Assembly: GCA_964527215.1 (NCBI GenBank)
Contig: CAZGNZ010000015.1
Location: 1-64,000 of the forward strand
Origin: CAZGNZ01 sp964527215
Lineage (GTDB): Bacteria > Fidelibacterota > Marinisomatia > SCGC-AAA003-L08 > JACNLC01
DNA: 64,000 nt
Reading direction: 5' to 3'
The position numbers were made by a program, and so were the translations under genes. Position 1 is the first letter of the stretch; every line of letters starts with the position of its first letter. Shown here one piece after another: positions 8,811 through 18,745 of this stretch. The notes under the pieces are model-generated. The model had not been told where the DNA came from and ran no database searches. It was given only the letters and a program-made list of their open reading frames with translations.

Positions 8811-10754
8811 ATGCTGAAACATTTGAATTCGCTTCTGATTATCCTGCTTCTTTCTTCGACCCTTTCAGCCGAATCGGAATATGGCCTCGGCTGCATCATA
8901 GAAACCGAATTGCCGGAGTGGATCAGCCCCAGCCCGTCTGTTTCACTTCGCACGGATTACCGAGATTCAGCAGATCTTTCGGGTAATTTCCCCCCCATTC
9001 TCAGTCAGGGAGGACAGGGTTCCTGCACCGCCTGGGCATCCGCCTATTACTACAAAACATATCAGGAATGGCAGGAACATCAGTGGGATCTGACCGAACT
9101 GGCACACCGTTTCAGTCCGGCCTTCGTGTACAATCAGATCAACGGCGGAGTGGACGGCGGTTCCAACATCTCAGATGCCTTTCTGGTTTTTTCGTCAATG
9201 GGCTGCGCGTCCCTGGAAGATATGCCCTACGACGATGATGTCTGCACCCAGTATCCAACCGAAGAAAATTACCTCTCGGGTATGCCCTACCGTACCCAGG
9301 ATACCTACGCCATTGAAATCGCGGAGGATTTTGAAAGCATTCGAAATCTGCTTCTGAACGGCGATGCAGCCGTTTTTTCCATCACAATATATCAAAGCTT
9401 CTATTCAATTGACGATCATGATTACGTGTACGCTGAAAATACGCTGGACGGCGGCATTTCCGGCGGACATTCCATCTGCGCCTGCGGATTTGATGACAAC
9501 AAACCCACTCCGGACGGCAGCGGTGCCGTGAAATTCGCAAATTCCTGGGGAGAAGGCTGGGGGGACAACGGCTATTTCTGGGTGTCATACGAAGCTCTCC
9601 AAAATGCCGCCATTACCGGTCCGTACGCCTACTATGCTTCAGACCGCATCGATTACGAACCGCAGCTGATTACGCGCTTCCATATTGATCACGATACTCG
9701 CGGAGCTGTCGGACTGCAGTTCGGAATTGGTTCCGATACCGATCCCCTCTGGTCCGTTCCGGCCCTGAACTGGGGACTGAAAGGCATTCAGCCGGTGCCG
9801 TTTCCGGCCACCAATATCGCGTTTGATCTCAGCGACGGCCTTGATCACTTCATTCCCGGTCAGGACAATTCTTTTTATCTTCGGGCAAAAGATGAACGGT
9901 ACTTCTGGCAGATCAGCGGGGAACATGCGTTCGAAGGGGAAGCCTGGTGGTGCGCCAATCCGGATATTCCCGGCTACGGCAACGGCTGGAACATGGACCT
10001 GATTCTGCCGCCGCTGCAGCTCTCCGAATCAGACAATCTGCTTTCCTTTATGATGAGTTATGCCATTGAGGAGCCTTCTGACTACGGACAGTTCGACGGC
10101 TGGGATGTGGCAAATGTCGCCGTGTCTGTCAACGGCGGGATCGAATGGAATGAAATAATCGGCAGTCTTCCATACAATGTGAATAATTCCTGGGCTTTCG
10201 ACTGGCATGATCTGGGTACCGGACACAGAGGATGGGCGGGATATGCCCCGGACTGGCAGGAGGTCATCTTCGACCTTGATCCCTTCGCCGGTTCGGAAGT
10301 GCTGATCCGCATCAAGTTTATCAGCGACGGCGGCTGGTGTTCACTGGATGACACGGATTATTTTGGTCTGGCGGTAGACAATATCATGGTGCTTTCCGGC
10401 GGAACCGAGATATACTTCGATGATGCCAATCGAAACAGGACAGAAGGTGTCATCGACGAATTTACGGTGGAACATCTCCCTGACCAAATCACCGCTGAGG
10501 CGTATGATCTGCCCGTGATTATTCCCGAAGACGAAAGCTATGTCTATGCCCATGCGCTGTTTTCCGGACCCAGTGTATCCGGCGACCTGAATCAGGACGG
10601 GATTCTGAATGTACTCGATCTCGTACAGCTGGTGGATCTGATCCTGCAGCCGGACCTGCAGATGGAGCTTCATTTTCTGCTGGCGGATATCAACATGGAC
10701 AGTCAACTGGATGTATTGGATATCGTACTGATCGTAAATATGATTATCGGGTGA
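8811..10754 (+). CDS. Secreted papain-like (C1) peptidase with dockerin
   Basis: 647 residues. A signal peptide (about 1-20) precedes a papain-family domain with oxyanion Q66 and catalytic C72 (QGGQGSCTAWAS), H220 (GGHSICACGF) and N244 (FANSWGEGWG). Residues about 270-560 hold beta-rich domains, the second resembling the choice-of-anchor/MAM-like domains of secreted proteases (WDVANVAVSVNGG...FGLAVDNI). The C-terminus (about 589-647) is a type I dockerin with two Ca-binding-type repeats, SGDLNQDGILNVLDL and ADINMDSQLDVLDI. There is no T9SS tail after it, so how it is retained at the surface is unclear. The preceding gene ends 29 bases upstream, so they may share a transcript. Confidence 0.87.
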   Translation: MLKHLNSLLIILLLSSTLSAESEYGLGCIIETELPEWISPSPSVSLRTDYRDSADLSGNFPPILSQGGQGSCTAWASAYYYKTYQEWQEHQWDLTELAHRFSPAFVYNQINGGVDGGSNISDAFLVFSSMGCASLEDMPYDDDVCTQYPTEENYLSGMPYRTQDTYAIEIAEDFESIRNLLLNGDAAVFSITIYQSFYSIDDHDYVYAENTLDGGISGGHSICACGFDDNKPTPDGSGAVKFANSWGEGWGDNGYFWVSYEALQNAAITGPYAYYASDRIDYEPQLITRFHIDHDTRGAVGLQFGIGSDTDPLWSVPALNWGLKGIQPVPFPATNIAFDLSDGLDHFIPGQDNSFYLRAKDERYFWQISGEHAFEGEAWWCANPDIPGYGNGWNMDLILPPLQLSESDNLLSFMMSYAIEEPSDYGQFDGWDVANVAVSVNGGIEWNEIIGSLPYNVNNSWAFDWHDLGTGHRGWAGYAPDWQEVIFDLDPFAGSEVLIRIKFISDGGWCSLDDTDYFGLAVDNIMVLSGGTEIYFDDANRNRTEGVIDEFTVEHLPDQITAEAYDLPVIIPEDESYVYAHALFSGPSVSGDLNQDGILNVLDLVQLVDLILQPDLQMELHFLLADINMDSQLDVLDIVLIVNMIIG

Positions 10755-10874
10755 CCGCGTCTGATTAAGTTTCAAAAATTTTTCCCGTAATACAGGCACT
10801 CACATAATCGCTGCAGCCGCTGCTGTCAGGATACGCACGCCGGTTCCAATTTTTTTTACAAACAGCAACTGCAT

Positions 10875-12059
10875 ATGCCTTATCAACATCAATATAGAAC
10901 CAATTTGATTCACCCAATCAGCTGCATGGGGATTTGTGTTCTTCTGCTGTTTTCTTGTGAAAACAGGATGGAGGAGAAAAATCCGTTAAGAAAAATCAGA
11001 AGGCAGATTGCGGAGCACTACAGTTTCGAAAATTGTTACAATAGTGATGAAGGGGTGTTGGTTTCAGTTGAAGAAACGCATTTTGATACATGCGGCCGGC
11101 CAACAAAAAAAACCACGTTCGCCGTAAAAAAATCCGGGGCAAAAAGGACCGTTGAAATGACAGAATTCAACAGTTCCGGACTGCAGCTGCACGTTACGGA
11201 ATTATCCTCAGAAGGTGATACGGTTCGTCTGGACCTGTACTCCTATACTGCCGAAGGAAAAACAGTCAAAACAATCAATTACCGAGTAGATGGCAGTACA
11301 TATCAACGCGTAAGAAAATTCAATACCGATGACGTGCTTCTGGAGAAAATATCGCTTGATTCGGACGGTGGTGTCACGAAACAAATCCTGAATCACCTTG
11401 ATGTAAACGGCAATGTGATCAGCAGACAGTTTATTGATTTTACCTCCGATTCAATTTCTGACCGAACGCAGGAATTCGAGTACGAGTACGATTCTGCCGG
11501 AAGAATATTATCTGAAACCAGATTTCGAACCGATGGTTCGGAAAGATATAAATATACAGCCGAGTATGATTCAGCCGGCCAATTGATCAGCAGTACGGAA
11601 CGGATTTCAAATCCTGATGCTGACTCGCTATCCAGCAGAATGTATCATGATGAATACCAATACGATGTGAATGGGGTTCTTATCCGAAAAACCAGGCATG
11701 ATTCAACCGGAAACGGAATTTTCCAACATGAATACAGTTATGATGACAGAGGCAACAGGACATCGAAACACATTCTGAAGGACAGCCTTCAGCTGATTCA
11801 GCAAATCTATAAATACAATAACGCAGACTCACTCATTGAATACGCAATGCTTGAATATCCCGGCGGCAGTATGACCCACTTTGAGATATCTGAATATAAT
11901 TCTGAAAACAGACCGATCCTGAAAATGAAATATTACTGTTATCCGGACAGCGTTCTTGTCGGAAATGGATTGGGAAAAGGCAGGAAACTGCGCTCGGACA
12001 GCGGTCATGTTACCCGAATTCCGATGGATAAAACGGTTTACAGATATGAGTACTATTGA
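10875..12059 (+). CDS. Putative lipoprotein with YD/RHS-like repeats
   Basis: 394 residues. The hydrophobic N-terminal segment MGICVLLLFSC ends in a lipobox-like site (Cys28), and the upstream HQYR residues give the charged n-region, which favours the first ATG over Met18. From about residue 60 on the protein is a series of short beta-hairpin repeats of the YD/RHS type, for example EYDSAGRILSETRFRTDGS, EYDSAGQLISS and YSYDDRGNRTSK. This resembles MORN/YD-repeat lipoproteins of Bacteroidota. Function is unknown; RHS toxin cores and polymorphic C-termini are absent, so it is not a toxin by any visible feature. Confidence 0.7.
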   Translation: MPYQHQYRTNLIHPISCMGICVLLLFSCENRMEEKNPLRKIRRQIAEHYSFENCYNSDEGVLVSVEETHFDTCGRPTKKTTFAVKKSGAKRTVEMTEFNSSGLQLHVTELSSEGDTVRLDLYSYTAEGKTVKTINYRVDGSTYQRVRKFNTDDVLLEKISLDSDGGVTKQILNHLDVNGNVISRQFIDFTSDSISDRTQEFEYEYDSAGRILSETRFRTDGSERYKYTAEYDSAGQLISSTERISNPDADSLSSRMYHDEYQYDVNGVLIRKTRHDSTGNGIFQHEYSYDDRGNRTSKHILKDSLQLIQQIYKYNNADSLIEYAMLEYPGGSMTHFEISEYNSENRPILKMKYYCYPDSVLVGNGLGKGRKLRSDSGHVTRIPMDKTVYRYEYY

Positions 12060-12166
12060 TACACGCGTTTCGACTCAGCTCTTTGACAGGGACGCAAAAC
12101 CAATCAGTTCCGCCCTGTTCATACCGGAATCGATTGCGTCTGCTTTCGTACCGGAAACAGGTTAAA

Positions 12167-13480
12167 CTACTTCCCGCTGAAATGCATCTCCGAGAACCTG
12201 AACGAGGGGGTTTTCCACCCGGAATAGGGTCGGGGATCATTGCCGGTTTCCACCAGATTCTGCCAGAAGGACAATGTGTTTCCTGAGAGATTCATTTCAT
12301 TGACCGGCTGGATAATGCGTCCGTTTTCAATCAGCTGTCCCACCACACCCACAGAAAAATCACCGGTGGTGGAATTCGAGTTGCCCCCGATAAAGCCCGT
12401 TATCAAAATCCCCTTTTTCACATCCCTGATCATGTCTTCCGGTCCGCGCTGCCCGTATTCGAAAATCAGATTGGATGTAGAACCGGATGTCGGCGGCATT
12501 TCCAGTTTGCGTCCGTAATACGTATCAATAAAGTAATTTTTCAGCACACCTTTTTCGATCATCACTCGCCGTTTTGCGGCCAGACCCTCTCCGTCAAAAT
12601 TCCGGGATCCCTGACTGCGTGGAATATGCGGATCGTCAATCAGCGTCAGTGCATCGGAAGCAATCTGCTGTCCCTGTTTTCCTTCCAGCCATGAGGCTTT
12701 CCTGTATAATGTTTCACCGCTCATGGCATTTTTCAATCCCCACAGCAGCCGTCCGCCGGCCTGGTTTTCCAGGATCATCTCGTAGCTGCCTGAATCCAGC
12801 TTCTGCTGCCCCAGTTTCCGCACCGCCCGTGATACCGCCCTGTCTCCCAGCGTTTGAAAATTCGGCAGATCGTTTCTGTTAGCAACCGAAGCCCAGTAGC
12901 CGTCTTCCGGCTTGCCGCCTTTGTCATCCTGCAGAGCCACATCCGCACCGATGCTGAAATGGGTCCATTCCGACTCACCTTCAAATCCGTTGCTGTGAAT
13001 CTGGTAGATCTGACCCAGACTGTCGTAATACCCCGCCGTGACGGAGATCAGTGCAGGATGCAGACCGCGGGTATACTGCTCCAGTTCTTCAGCTGCATCC
13101 TTCCGCTGAGACGCCTGAATGGATTCGTAGGAACTGTCTCTCAGCTGCAAATCCGCATGCTCGTCGGGATTCGGGTAATACATCGGATCCGGAAGGCTGC
13201 GAAACGTATCCGGACTGAGATACCGGGTGCCGGCAATGGCTTCGCTGATGAATGTTTCGAGAGATTCCGTTTTCAGATCCGATGTGGAATGCGAAGAGTA
13301 CTTATGGTCCGCATACAAGTCAATAGTCAATGAATTCTGTGTGCTTTCATGAAGATTTTCAACCAAACCCTCCCGAAATGACACTCCGACAGATCTGTTT
13401 CTGAATAACCGGACCGCCGCTGCCGAAGCACCGTTTCGAACCGCGTAGTCAAGCGCCCATCTTGCAATATCTTTTTTCAT
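12167..13480 (-). CDS. TldE/PmbA-like protein
   Basis: A 437-residue PmbA/TldE family protein, the non-metal-binding partner that assembles with TldD as a peptidase acting on peptides and modified microcins or antitoxins. It lacks the HExxxH motif, as expected for the E subunit, and keeps the family C-terminal region ending in a GNSNSTTGDFSVGV segment. It lies 26 bases after the tldD-like gene on the same strand. No signal peptide is visible, unlike its partner. Its 3' end converges on the lipoprotein gene at 12059. Confidence 0.85.
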   Translation of the reverse strand: MKKDIARWALDYAVRNGASAAAVRLFRNRSVGVSFREGLVENLHESTQNSLTIDLYADHKYSSHSTSDLKTESLETFISEAIAGTRYLSPDTFRSLPDPMYYPNPDEHADLQLRDSSYESIQASQRKDAAEELEQYTRGLHPALISVTAGYYDSLGQIYQIHSNGFEGESEWTHFSIGADVALQDDKGGKPEDGYWASVANRNDLPNFQTLGDRAVSRAVRKLGQQKLDSGSYEMILENQAGGRLLWGLKNAMSGETLYRKASWLEGKQGQQIASDALTLIDDPHIPRSQGSRNFDGEGLAAKRRVMIEKGVLKNYFIDTYYGRKLEMPPTSGSTSNLIFEYGQRGPEDMIRDVKKGILITGFIGGNSNSTTGDFSVGVVGQLIENGRIIQPVNEMNLSGNTLSFWQNLVETGNDPRPYSGWKTPSFRFSEMHFSGK

Positions 13481-13506
13481 GCTTCTGATTCCTGGTTCTT
13501 GTATAA

Positions 13507-15057
13507 TTATGATTCTGTTCCGCCAACAGTAATGCTGGACACCTTAACGGTCGGCATTCCCTGACTCACCGGCACACTCTGCCCGTTTTTGCCGCAGGTC
13601 CAACCGCCTTCTGCCATTTTCAGATCATCCCCAACCATGTTTACGCGTCGCAGGACTTCCGGACCGTTGCCGATAATATTGATATCCTTGATCGGCTGGG
13701 TCAGACGGCCGTCCTCAATGAGGGTTCCGGATTTAACATAAAACGTGAAATCACCTGCGCCAATCCAGACCTCGCCGTTATAAAACGTGTCTGCGTAGAT
13801 GCCTTTTTTCACACTGCGAATGATTTCCTCCCGGCTGTGCGGTCCGGGGAGCATATACGTATTGCGCATTCGGGGCATGGGATTGTGTCTGAATGACTGC
13901 CGCCGCCCGCTGCCTGTCGGTTTCACACCATAGTGCCGGGCACTGATCCGGTCGTGCAGATAACTGCGAAGCACACCGTTTTCGACCAGAACCGTCTGCT
14001 CTGACTCGTTGCCTTCATCATCGATATTGATGGATCCCCGAACATTGGGATTGGTCCCGTCATCCACAATCGTCACAAACTGTTCCCCGACTTTCTGATT
14101 CATCAGATCGCTGTAGATGGAAACATTTTTCCGGTTGAAATCCGCCTCCATTCCATGCCCAATGGCTTCGTGCAGCAAAATCCCGGAACTGCCGGCCGCC
14201 AGCACCACCTCCATTTCACCCGCCGGCGGTCTGCCGGCATCCAGCAGATCGGTTGCCTGCGTCACTGCCTTGCGCGCCAATTTGTCCAGATTGGCCTCGT
14301 TCATAAATTCGATCCCCCGGCGCCCGCTTAAGCTGAACCGGCTCGATTCACGCCCGGATTTGCTCTCCGCAGTGCATGATATGGAAATCTGCCCCATGGG
14401 CTGATAGTCGTATGCAGCCCGCCCTTCGGATGTTGCGAGGAGGATATAGCTGGATTCATTGCTGAACCTGATATTGGATTTGATTATGCGCGATTCCAGT
14501 TCGAAGGCCTTGTCATTCAGCAACTGCAAAATTGGGATTTTTGTATCGATGGATACCGTCTCCCAGGGTGTCTGAATCGGATAATAATTCGGAATTTTGA
14601 CAGCCGACAGCTGAACCGGTGCGATTTTCCGGGAAGTTTCAGCGATGGCGGCAGCCGTTCCTGCAGCCTGGATCATGGTCTTCTCTGATATTTCTTCCGT
14701 GAATGAATACCCGGTCTGATCTCCTTTCAAGACCCGGATGCCGACACCGAAATCAATATTCCCGGATGCATTATTTACCTGATTGTCTTCCAGACGAACG
14801 GAATTGGAAATTTTATGCTGAAAGTACAGATCGCAGTAATCCCCCCCTTTATCCAGCGCAGCTTCCATTACTCTTCGAATGACATCGGGATCGACACCGA
14901 AATGATGGTAATAGTCCGATATAGAATTCATTTTCTGTCCCTGATTTTCTGGAGCACCGTATAATTTGGAACTCAGCATCATCGGCATCACGGCGGTGCC
15001 TATCAGACCCTGTGAACTCCTTTTCAGAAATTCGCGACGTGTCCAGCTTGATTTCAT
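13507..15057 (-). CDS. Tat-exported TldD-like metallopeptidase
   Basis: A 516-residue TldD homologue with the zinc motif HEAIGH (H296, E297, H301) and the C-terminal GGWTCGKNGQ segment supplying the third ligand Cys. The N-terminus carries a textbook twin-arginine signal, TRREFLK followed by a hydrophobic stretch (about residues 6-34). The protein is therefore expected to be exported folded, whereas E. coli TldD is cytoplasmic. It is the first gene of a two-gene operon with the TldE-like gene. Confidence 0.88.
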   Translation of the reverse strand: MKSSWTRREFLKRSSQGLIGTAVMPMMLSSKLYGAPENQGQKMNSISDYYHHFGVDPDVIRRVMEAALDKGGDYCDLYFQHKISNSVRLEDNQVNNASGNIDFGVGIRVLKGDQTGYSFTEEISEKTMIQAAGTAAAIAETSRKIAPVQLSAVKIPNYYPIQTPWETVSIDTKIPILQLLNDKAFELESRIIKSNIRFSNESSYILLATSEGRAAYDYQPMGQISISCTAESKSGRESSRFSLSGRRGIEFMNEANLDKLARKAVTQATDLLDAGRPPAGEMEVVLAAGSSGILLHEAIGHGMEADFNRKNVSIYSDLMNQKVGEQFVTIVDDGTNPNVRGSINIDDEGNESEQTVLVENGVLRSYLHDRISARHYGVKPTGSGRRQSFRHNPMPRMRNTYMLPGPHSREEIIRSVKKGIYADTFYNGEVWIGAGDFTFYVKSGTLIEDGRLTQPIKDINIIGNGPEVLRRVNMVGDDLKMAEGGWTCGKNGQSVPVSQGMPTVKVSSITVGGTES

Positions 15058-15693
15058 AATTTCCTCAATAATTTAAATTGTCCTATAATTCGTCCGGCAT
15101 ACCGTGCGGTTTTCCGTGCAAGCGAATGGGTATCCCTCTTTGACTCATGACTTGATGATGAGATGATGGTGATGTGTCAATGCGGAAAAAGCAATAAGAC
15201 CACACTGTTTCCGGTGAAATCCAGAAACATATTTTCCGTTGCAGGAATCAGTGGGATTCCCGGTCTGCGTGGCAAACAAAGCAAAATGAGCAAAATCGCA
15301 CCGAACAGTGCATCCGGAACATTTTTCAAGTATATTGGAATCCCGTCTTATGACGAACCGAACCAGTATTGACCGAATCCATCATCGGTGTTGAATTCTT
15401 ATGAATAATCCAGGTTAGACTGATAAAAATTCCTCTGAGTCCGGCCGAAGATGCGGTTTTGCATTGCGGCGTCTCTGAATATCCGACTGGTTTTAGCGGT
15501 TAAAATTAAACCGTCTGAGATGACCCCGCCGAAGAATTTATCTCAGTTAACCCATAAATTTCCGGCTCATACCCGAATGTGTTCAGCTGCCGGGGACGAC
15601 CCGATTTCACCCGGTCAAGGTTCTCATATAGGATTTCCTGAATCATACGGTGTAATTTTCACTCATCAATTCATTGGAATTCAAATACGTTCT
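15058..15693. other. Divergent intergenic region
   Basis: About 635 bases between the divergently oriented tldD-like and MFS genes. Open frames here (15163-15372, and the in-frame extension of the MFS gene from 15451) show no recognisable protein. A diverged repeat (15285-15460) shares phrases with 18456-18610. No clear promoter pair was identified. Confidence 0.5.
15285..15460 (+). repeat. Diverged intergenic repeat, copy A
   Basis: It shares phrases in the same order with 18456-18610: an atgag.naaatcg block, gaacatttttc-agtata, atccatcatcgg, tatgaa-at and ggttag-c-gat. Identity is moderate with small indels, so the pair is old or under structural rather than sequence constraint. Confidence 0.5.
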
Positions 15694-16977
15694 ATGTCAG
15701 CCGTCCGCCGTTTACTGTTTCGATATACACAACTTCCGGCCCCCATCATCCGGCTGATTGCGGCTGAGCTGCTTCTGAACCTCATCAATGCCGGTTTCCT
15801 TCTGATTTTAAACATCTATATGCGCAAATCAGGGTACGGGGATGAGGAAATCGGCAGCTATCTGTCCTATCGTTTTCTGGGCATTCTGATGCTTGCCTTC
15901 CCACTGGGGCTCTTCATTAAAGGCCGTCGGCTCAAACCCTTTTTTATCGCTGCCACCATTATTATTCCCCTGAGCAGCCTGGCTGTACTGGAAGGAATCC
16001 GGCTTCACCTCCCTCTGTTCACAAAGGCAATGTTTCTGCTGTGGGGCATCGGCATTATGCAGATACATGTATGCTCACTTCCCTTTATCATGCGCTCTGC
16101 ACCGAAAGAACTACTGTCCGAAGCCATATCCCTGAATTATGCCACCTGGTCCCTGGCCATGATCCTGTGCGGCATCGTGATCGGCATCCTGACCCGTGTG
16201 AGTGACTGGAGTGAAGCCGCAGGCTGGATCGTCTGGGATGAATACCGCATCCTGCAGCTGATTTCCATTATCTGCGCTCTGAGCGTGTTTTTGCTGATAC
16301 GGCTCAAGGAAGGTGCACCGCGCTCAAATCCGGTGGAATTTCAAAAACATCTGAAATCTTTGGTTCTGGATTATGATTGGCCGCTGATCCTTGAAGTCGG
16401 TCTTCCGACAATGATCATTGCCGTTGGTGCAGGACTTACCATACCGTTTATCAATTTGTTTTTTTTCTCCGTCTTCGGGATGGATTCTGATCAGTTCAGC
16501 ATACTCGGCAGCGCCACCGCAGCACTGGTGTTCGTCTCTGCTCTGGCAGTCCCGCACATAAAGCGCCGGTTCGGCTACATGATTGCCATTACCCTTACCC
16601 AGGGTCTTGCAATCCTGTTTCTGATCCTGATGGCATTGACGGAACTGGTATCCCATGTTCCCGGTATACTCACAGCCGCTGTTTTTTTCTACATGATGCG
16701 CCAGCCCCTGATGAATATGGCAGGACCGATCACCAATGAGCTGGTGATGAAATACGTGGGAACCCGGTATCAGGAACTGGTCAGTGCTCTGCACTCCAGC
16801 ATTTGGAGCTCATCATGGTTTATCAGTGCAAAGGTGTTCCAGTTCTTCCGCTCTGCGGACCTGCCATACTATCAAATTTTCCTGATCACGGCAGCGCTTT
16901 ACGCATTCGGCGTGTTTCTGTACTCTTTTATTATTCGGAAATACCGAAAATTGAGAGATGCCGGAAATCTGAGTTAA
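15694..16977 (+). CDS. Major facilitator-like transporter
   Basis: A polytopic membrane protein of 427 residues with about 10-12 hydrophobic segments and a central loop (about residues 205-225). It resembles MFS permeases, but no substrate motif is visible. The frame opens at 15451, yet the first 81 codons give a hydrophilic sequence unlike a transporter N-terminus. The ATG at 15694 (MSAVRRLLFRYTQL) directly precedes the first membrane segment and is preferred, although neither start has a good ribosome site. It ends 75 bases before the phoH-like gene. Confidence 0.7.
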   Translation: MSAVRRLLFRYTQLPAPIIRLIAAELLLNLINAGFLLILNIYMRKSGYGDEEIGSYLSYRFLGILMLAFPLGLFIKGRRLKPFFIAATIIIPLSSLAVLEGIRLHLPLFTKAMFLLWGIGIMQIHVCSLPFIMRSAPKELLSEAISLNYATWSLAMILCGIVIGILTRVSDWSEAAGWIVWDEYRILQLISIICALSVFLLIRLKEGAPRSNPVEFQKHLKSLVLDYDWPLILEVGLPTMIIAVGAGLTIPFINLFFFSVFGMDSDQFSILGSATAALVFVSALAVPHIKRRFGYMIAITLTQGLAILFLILMALTELVSHVPGILTAAVFFYMMRQPLMNMAGPITNELVMKYVGTRYQELVSALHSSIWSSSWFISAKVFQFFRSADLPYYQIFLITAALYAFGVFLYSFIIRKYRKLRDAGNLS

Positions 16978-17052
16978 CCCGAACCGCTAATATTGTAAAC
17001 AGCATCTGAAGATTGGGCCACAGCCACCAATACCCTTAAACACAGGATTATT

Positions 17053-18384
17053 ATGCCGCGGAAAAAAAAGAAGATATTCGTTCTGGATACCAATGTGATA
17101 CTGCATGACCATGAATGCATTATGCAGTTTGAGGAAAATGATGTTGTCATACCGATTACGGTTCTGGCTGAGCTGGATCAGTTTAAAAAAGGGAATCAAA
17201 GCATTAACTACCACGCCCGGCAGTTTGTGCGGTTTCTGGACAAACTCACCGGAGACCGCCTGTTCAACGGCGGACTGAGAATTGCACCGGACCTGGGTAA
17301 AATGACGATCTGTCTTGAGCAGGAAATTCACAAAGATCTCCGAACCAGTTTCGGTCCTTCGGTTCCGGATCACCTTATTTTGAATTCCGCATATAATCTT
17401 AAACAAAACAATCCGGGCCAGCCGGTAATTCTGGTCTCAAAAGACGTTAATCTGAGGATGAAGGCAAAATCCACCGGCCTGCTGGCACAGGATTACAGAT
17501 CTGATAAAGTGCAGGATATTTCGACCCTGTATAAAGGGAAAAGGCGTCTGGAACCTGTGGATTCAGAGCTGATCGATCGTCTTTTTCAGTCTCCTCATGA
17601 ATTTCCTTCAGAACGTTTGAATCCTCAAGAACCCCTCCAGGCCAATGAATATCTGATACTGCGGAGCGGTCAGAAATCAGCGCTTGCCTATTACAATCCC
17701 GGATCCGCTAAGATTGAGCTGGTCCCGAAGTTCAACGCATACGGCATCAGGCCGCGCAATGCGGAACAGTCATTTGCTCTGGCCGCGATGATGAACGATC
17801 AGATCAAGCTGGTAACACTGACCGGAAAAGCCGGTACGGGGAAAACACTGCTGTCCGTTGCCGCGGCCCTGCAGCAGCGGCGGCATTTTGTCCAGATATT
17901 CCTGGCAAGACCCGTTATTCAGCTCAGCAACCGGGAAATCGGATACCTTCCGGGAACGATTGATGAAAAACTGACCCCCTATATCCAGCCGCTCTATGAT
18001 AATCTGGGAGTGATAAAAAACCAGTTCGAAGAACAGAGCAAGGAATACCAGCTTATCAACCGCATGCTGGAAGACAACAAACTGAAAATTGAACCGCTCT
18101 CCTATATTCGCGGCCGTTCCCTCGTAAAAATATTCTTTATCGTGGATGAAGCCCAGAACCTGACTCCGCACGAGGTGAAAACCATTGTATCCCGGGCCGG
18201 GGAAGGAACCAAAATCATCCTGACAGGAGATGTGTTCCAGATAGATCACCCCTACCTTGACAGTCAGTCCAACGGCCTGAGTTATCTTATCGAAAGGATG
18301 ACCGGCCAGTCCCTGTATGCGCACCTGAATCTAGAGAAAGGCGAACGGTCTGAACTGGCAGATCTGGCCAGCAATCTGCTTTAG
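17053..18384 (+). CDS. PIN domain-PhoH family ATPase
   Basis: 443 residues in the YlaK/PhoH2-like arrangement. Residues about 7-150 are a PIN RNase domain (VLDTNVILHD with D12, and the acidic LVSKDVNLRMKA segment). Residues about 235-443 are the PhoH P-loop domain with Walker A TGKAGTGKT, Walker B FFIVDEAQN and the LTGDVFQID segment. PIN-PhoH proteins are RNA helicase-nucleases linked to RNA turnover and stress. The product is soluble and the length is normal for the family. Confidence 0.92.
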   Translation: MPRKKKKIFVLDTNVILHDHECIMQFEENDVVIPITVLAELDQFKKGNQSINYHARQFVRFLDKLTGDRLFNGGLRIAPDLGKMTICLEQEIHKDLRTSFGPSVPDHLILNSAYNLKQNNPGQPVILVSKDVNLRMKAKSTGLLAQDYRSDKVQDISTLYKGKRRLEPVDSELIDRLFQSPHEFPSERLNPQEPLQANEYLILRSGQKSALAYYNPGSAKIELVPKFNAYGIRPRNAEQSFALAAMMNDQIKLVTLTGKAGTGKTLLSVAAALQQRRHFVQIFLARPVIQLSNREIGYLPGTIDEKLTPYIQPLYDNLGVIKNQFEEQSKEYQLINRMLEDNKLKIEPLSYIRGRSLVKIFFIVDEAQNLTPHEVKTIVSRAGEGTKIILTGDVFQIDHPYLDSQSNGLSYLIERMTGQSLYAHLNLEKGERSELADLASNLL

Positions 18385-18745
18385 CCCGGATATTCCATGA
18401 GACTTCGCAATGAGATGATGAAAATGATTGATTCTACAAGGCATATGAAGAAAAATGAGTGAAATCGTACTGGACAGTACGTTGAGAACATTTTTCGAGT
18501 ATAACGCTGTAGAATTGAGCAGATCCATCATCGGAATAGATTTCTCATGAAATATTCGGGTTAGTCCGATCCAGACCTTTCCGGCGTGAGGCGTCAGCAC
18601 TGCAGTCCTTCTACTGTGATGCGGTTTCAATCTCCATATCTACCAAATAGTTGTAAATAATTATGGTGTGATATAAATTACCTGCGAATCCATTTTAACA
18701 TATTGATACATTTTGATGACCCAGTAGTCCTATTTGAGGTACAAG
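18385..18745. other. Intergenic region after phoH-like gene
   Basis: About 360 bases with no gene seen. It contains the second copy of the diverged repeat (18456-18610) and an AT-rich segment just before the next gene. Confidence 0.5.
18456..18610 (+). repeat. Diverged intergenic repeat, copy B
   Basis: Partner of 15285-15460. The clearest shared blocks are atgagtgaaatcgtact, gaacatttttcgagtata and gatccatcatcgg. No open reading frame or terminal inverted repeat was recognised. Confidence 0.5.

Noticed and set aside
10875..12059. RHS-type polymorphic toxin
   Set aside because: The YD-like repeats are few and divergent, there is no RHS core or variable C-terminal toxin domain, and no immunity gene follows.
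15451..15693. N-terminal extension of the MFS transporter
   Set aside because: The 81 extra codons give a hydrophilic sequence that does not resemble a transporter N-terminus; the ATG at 15694 fits better.
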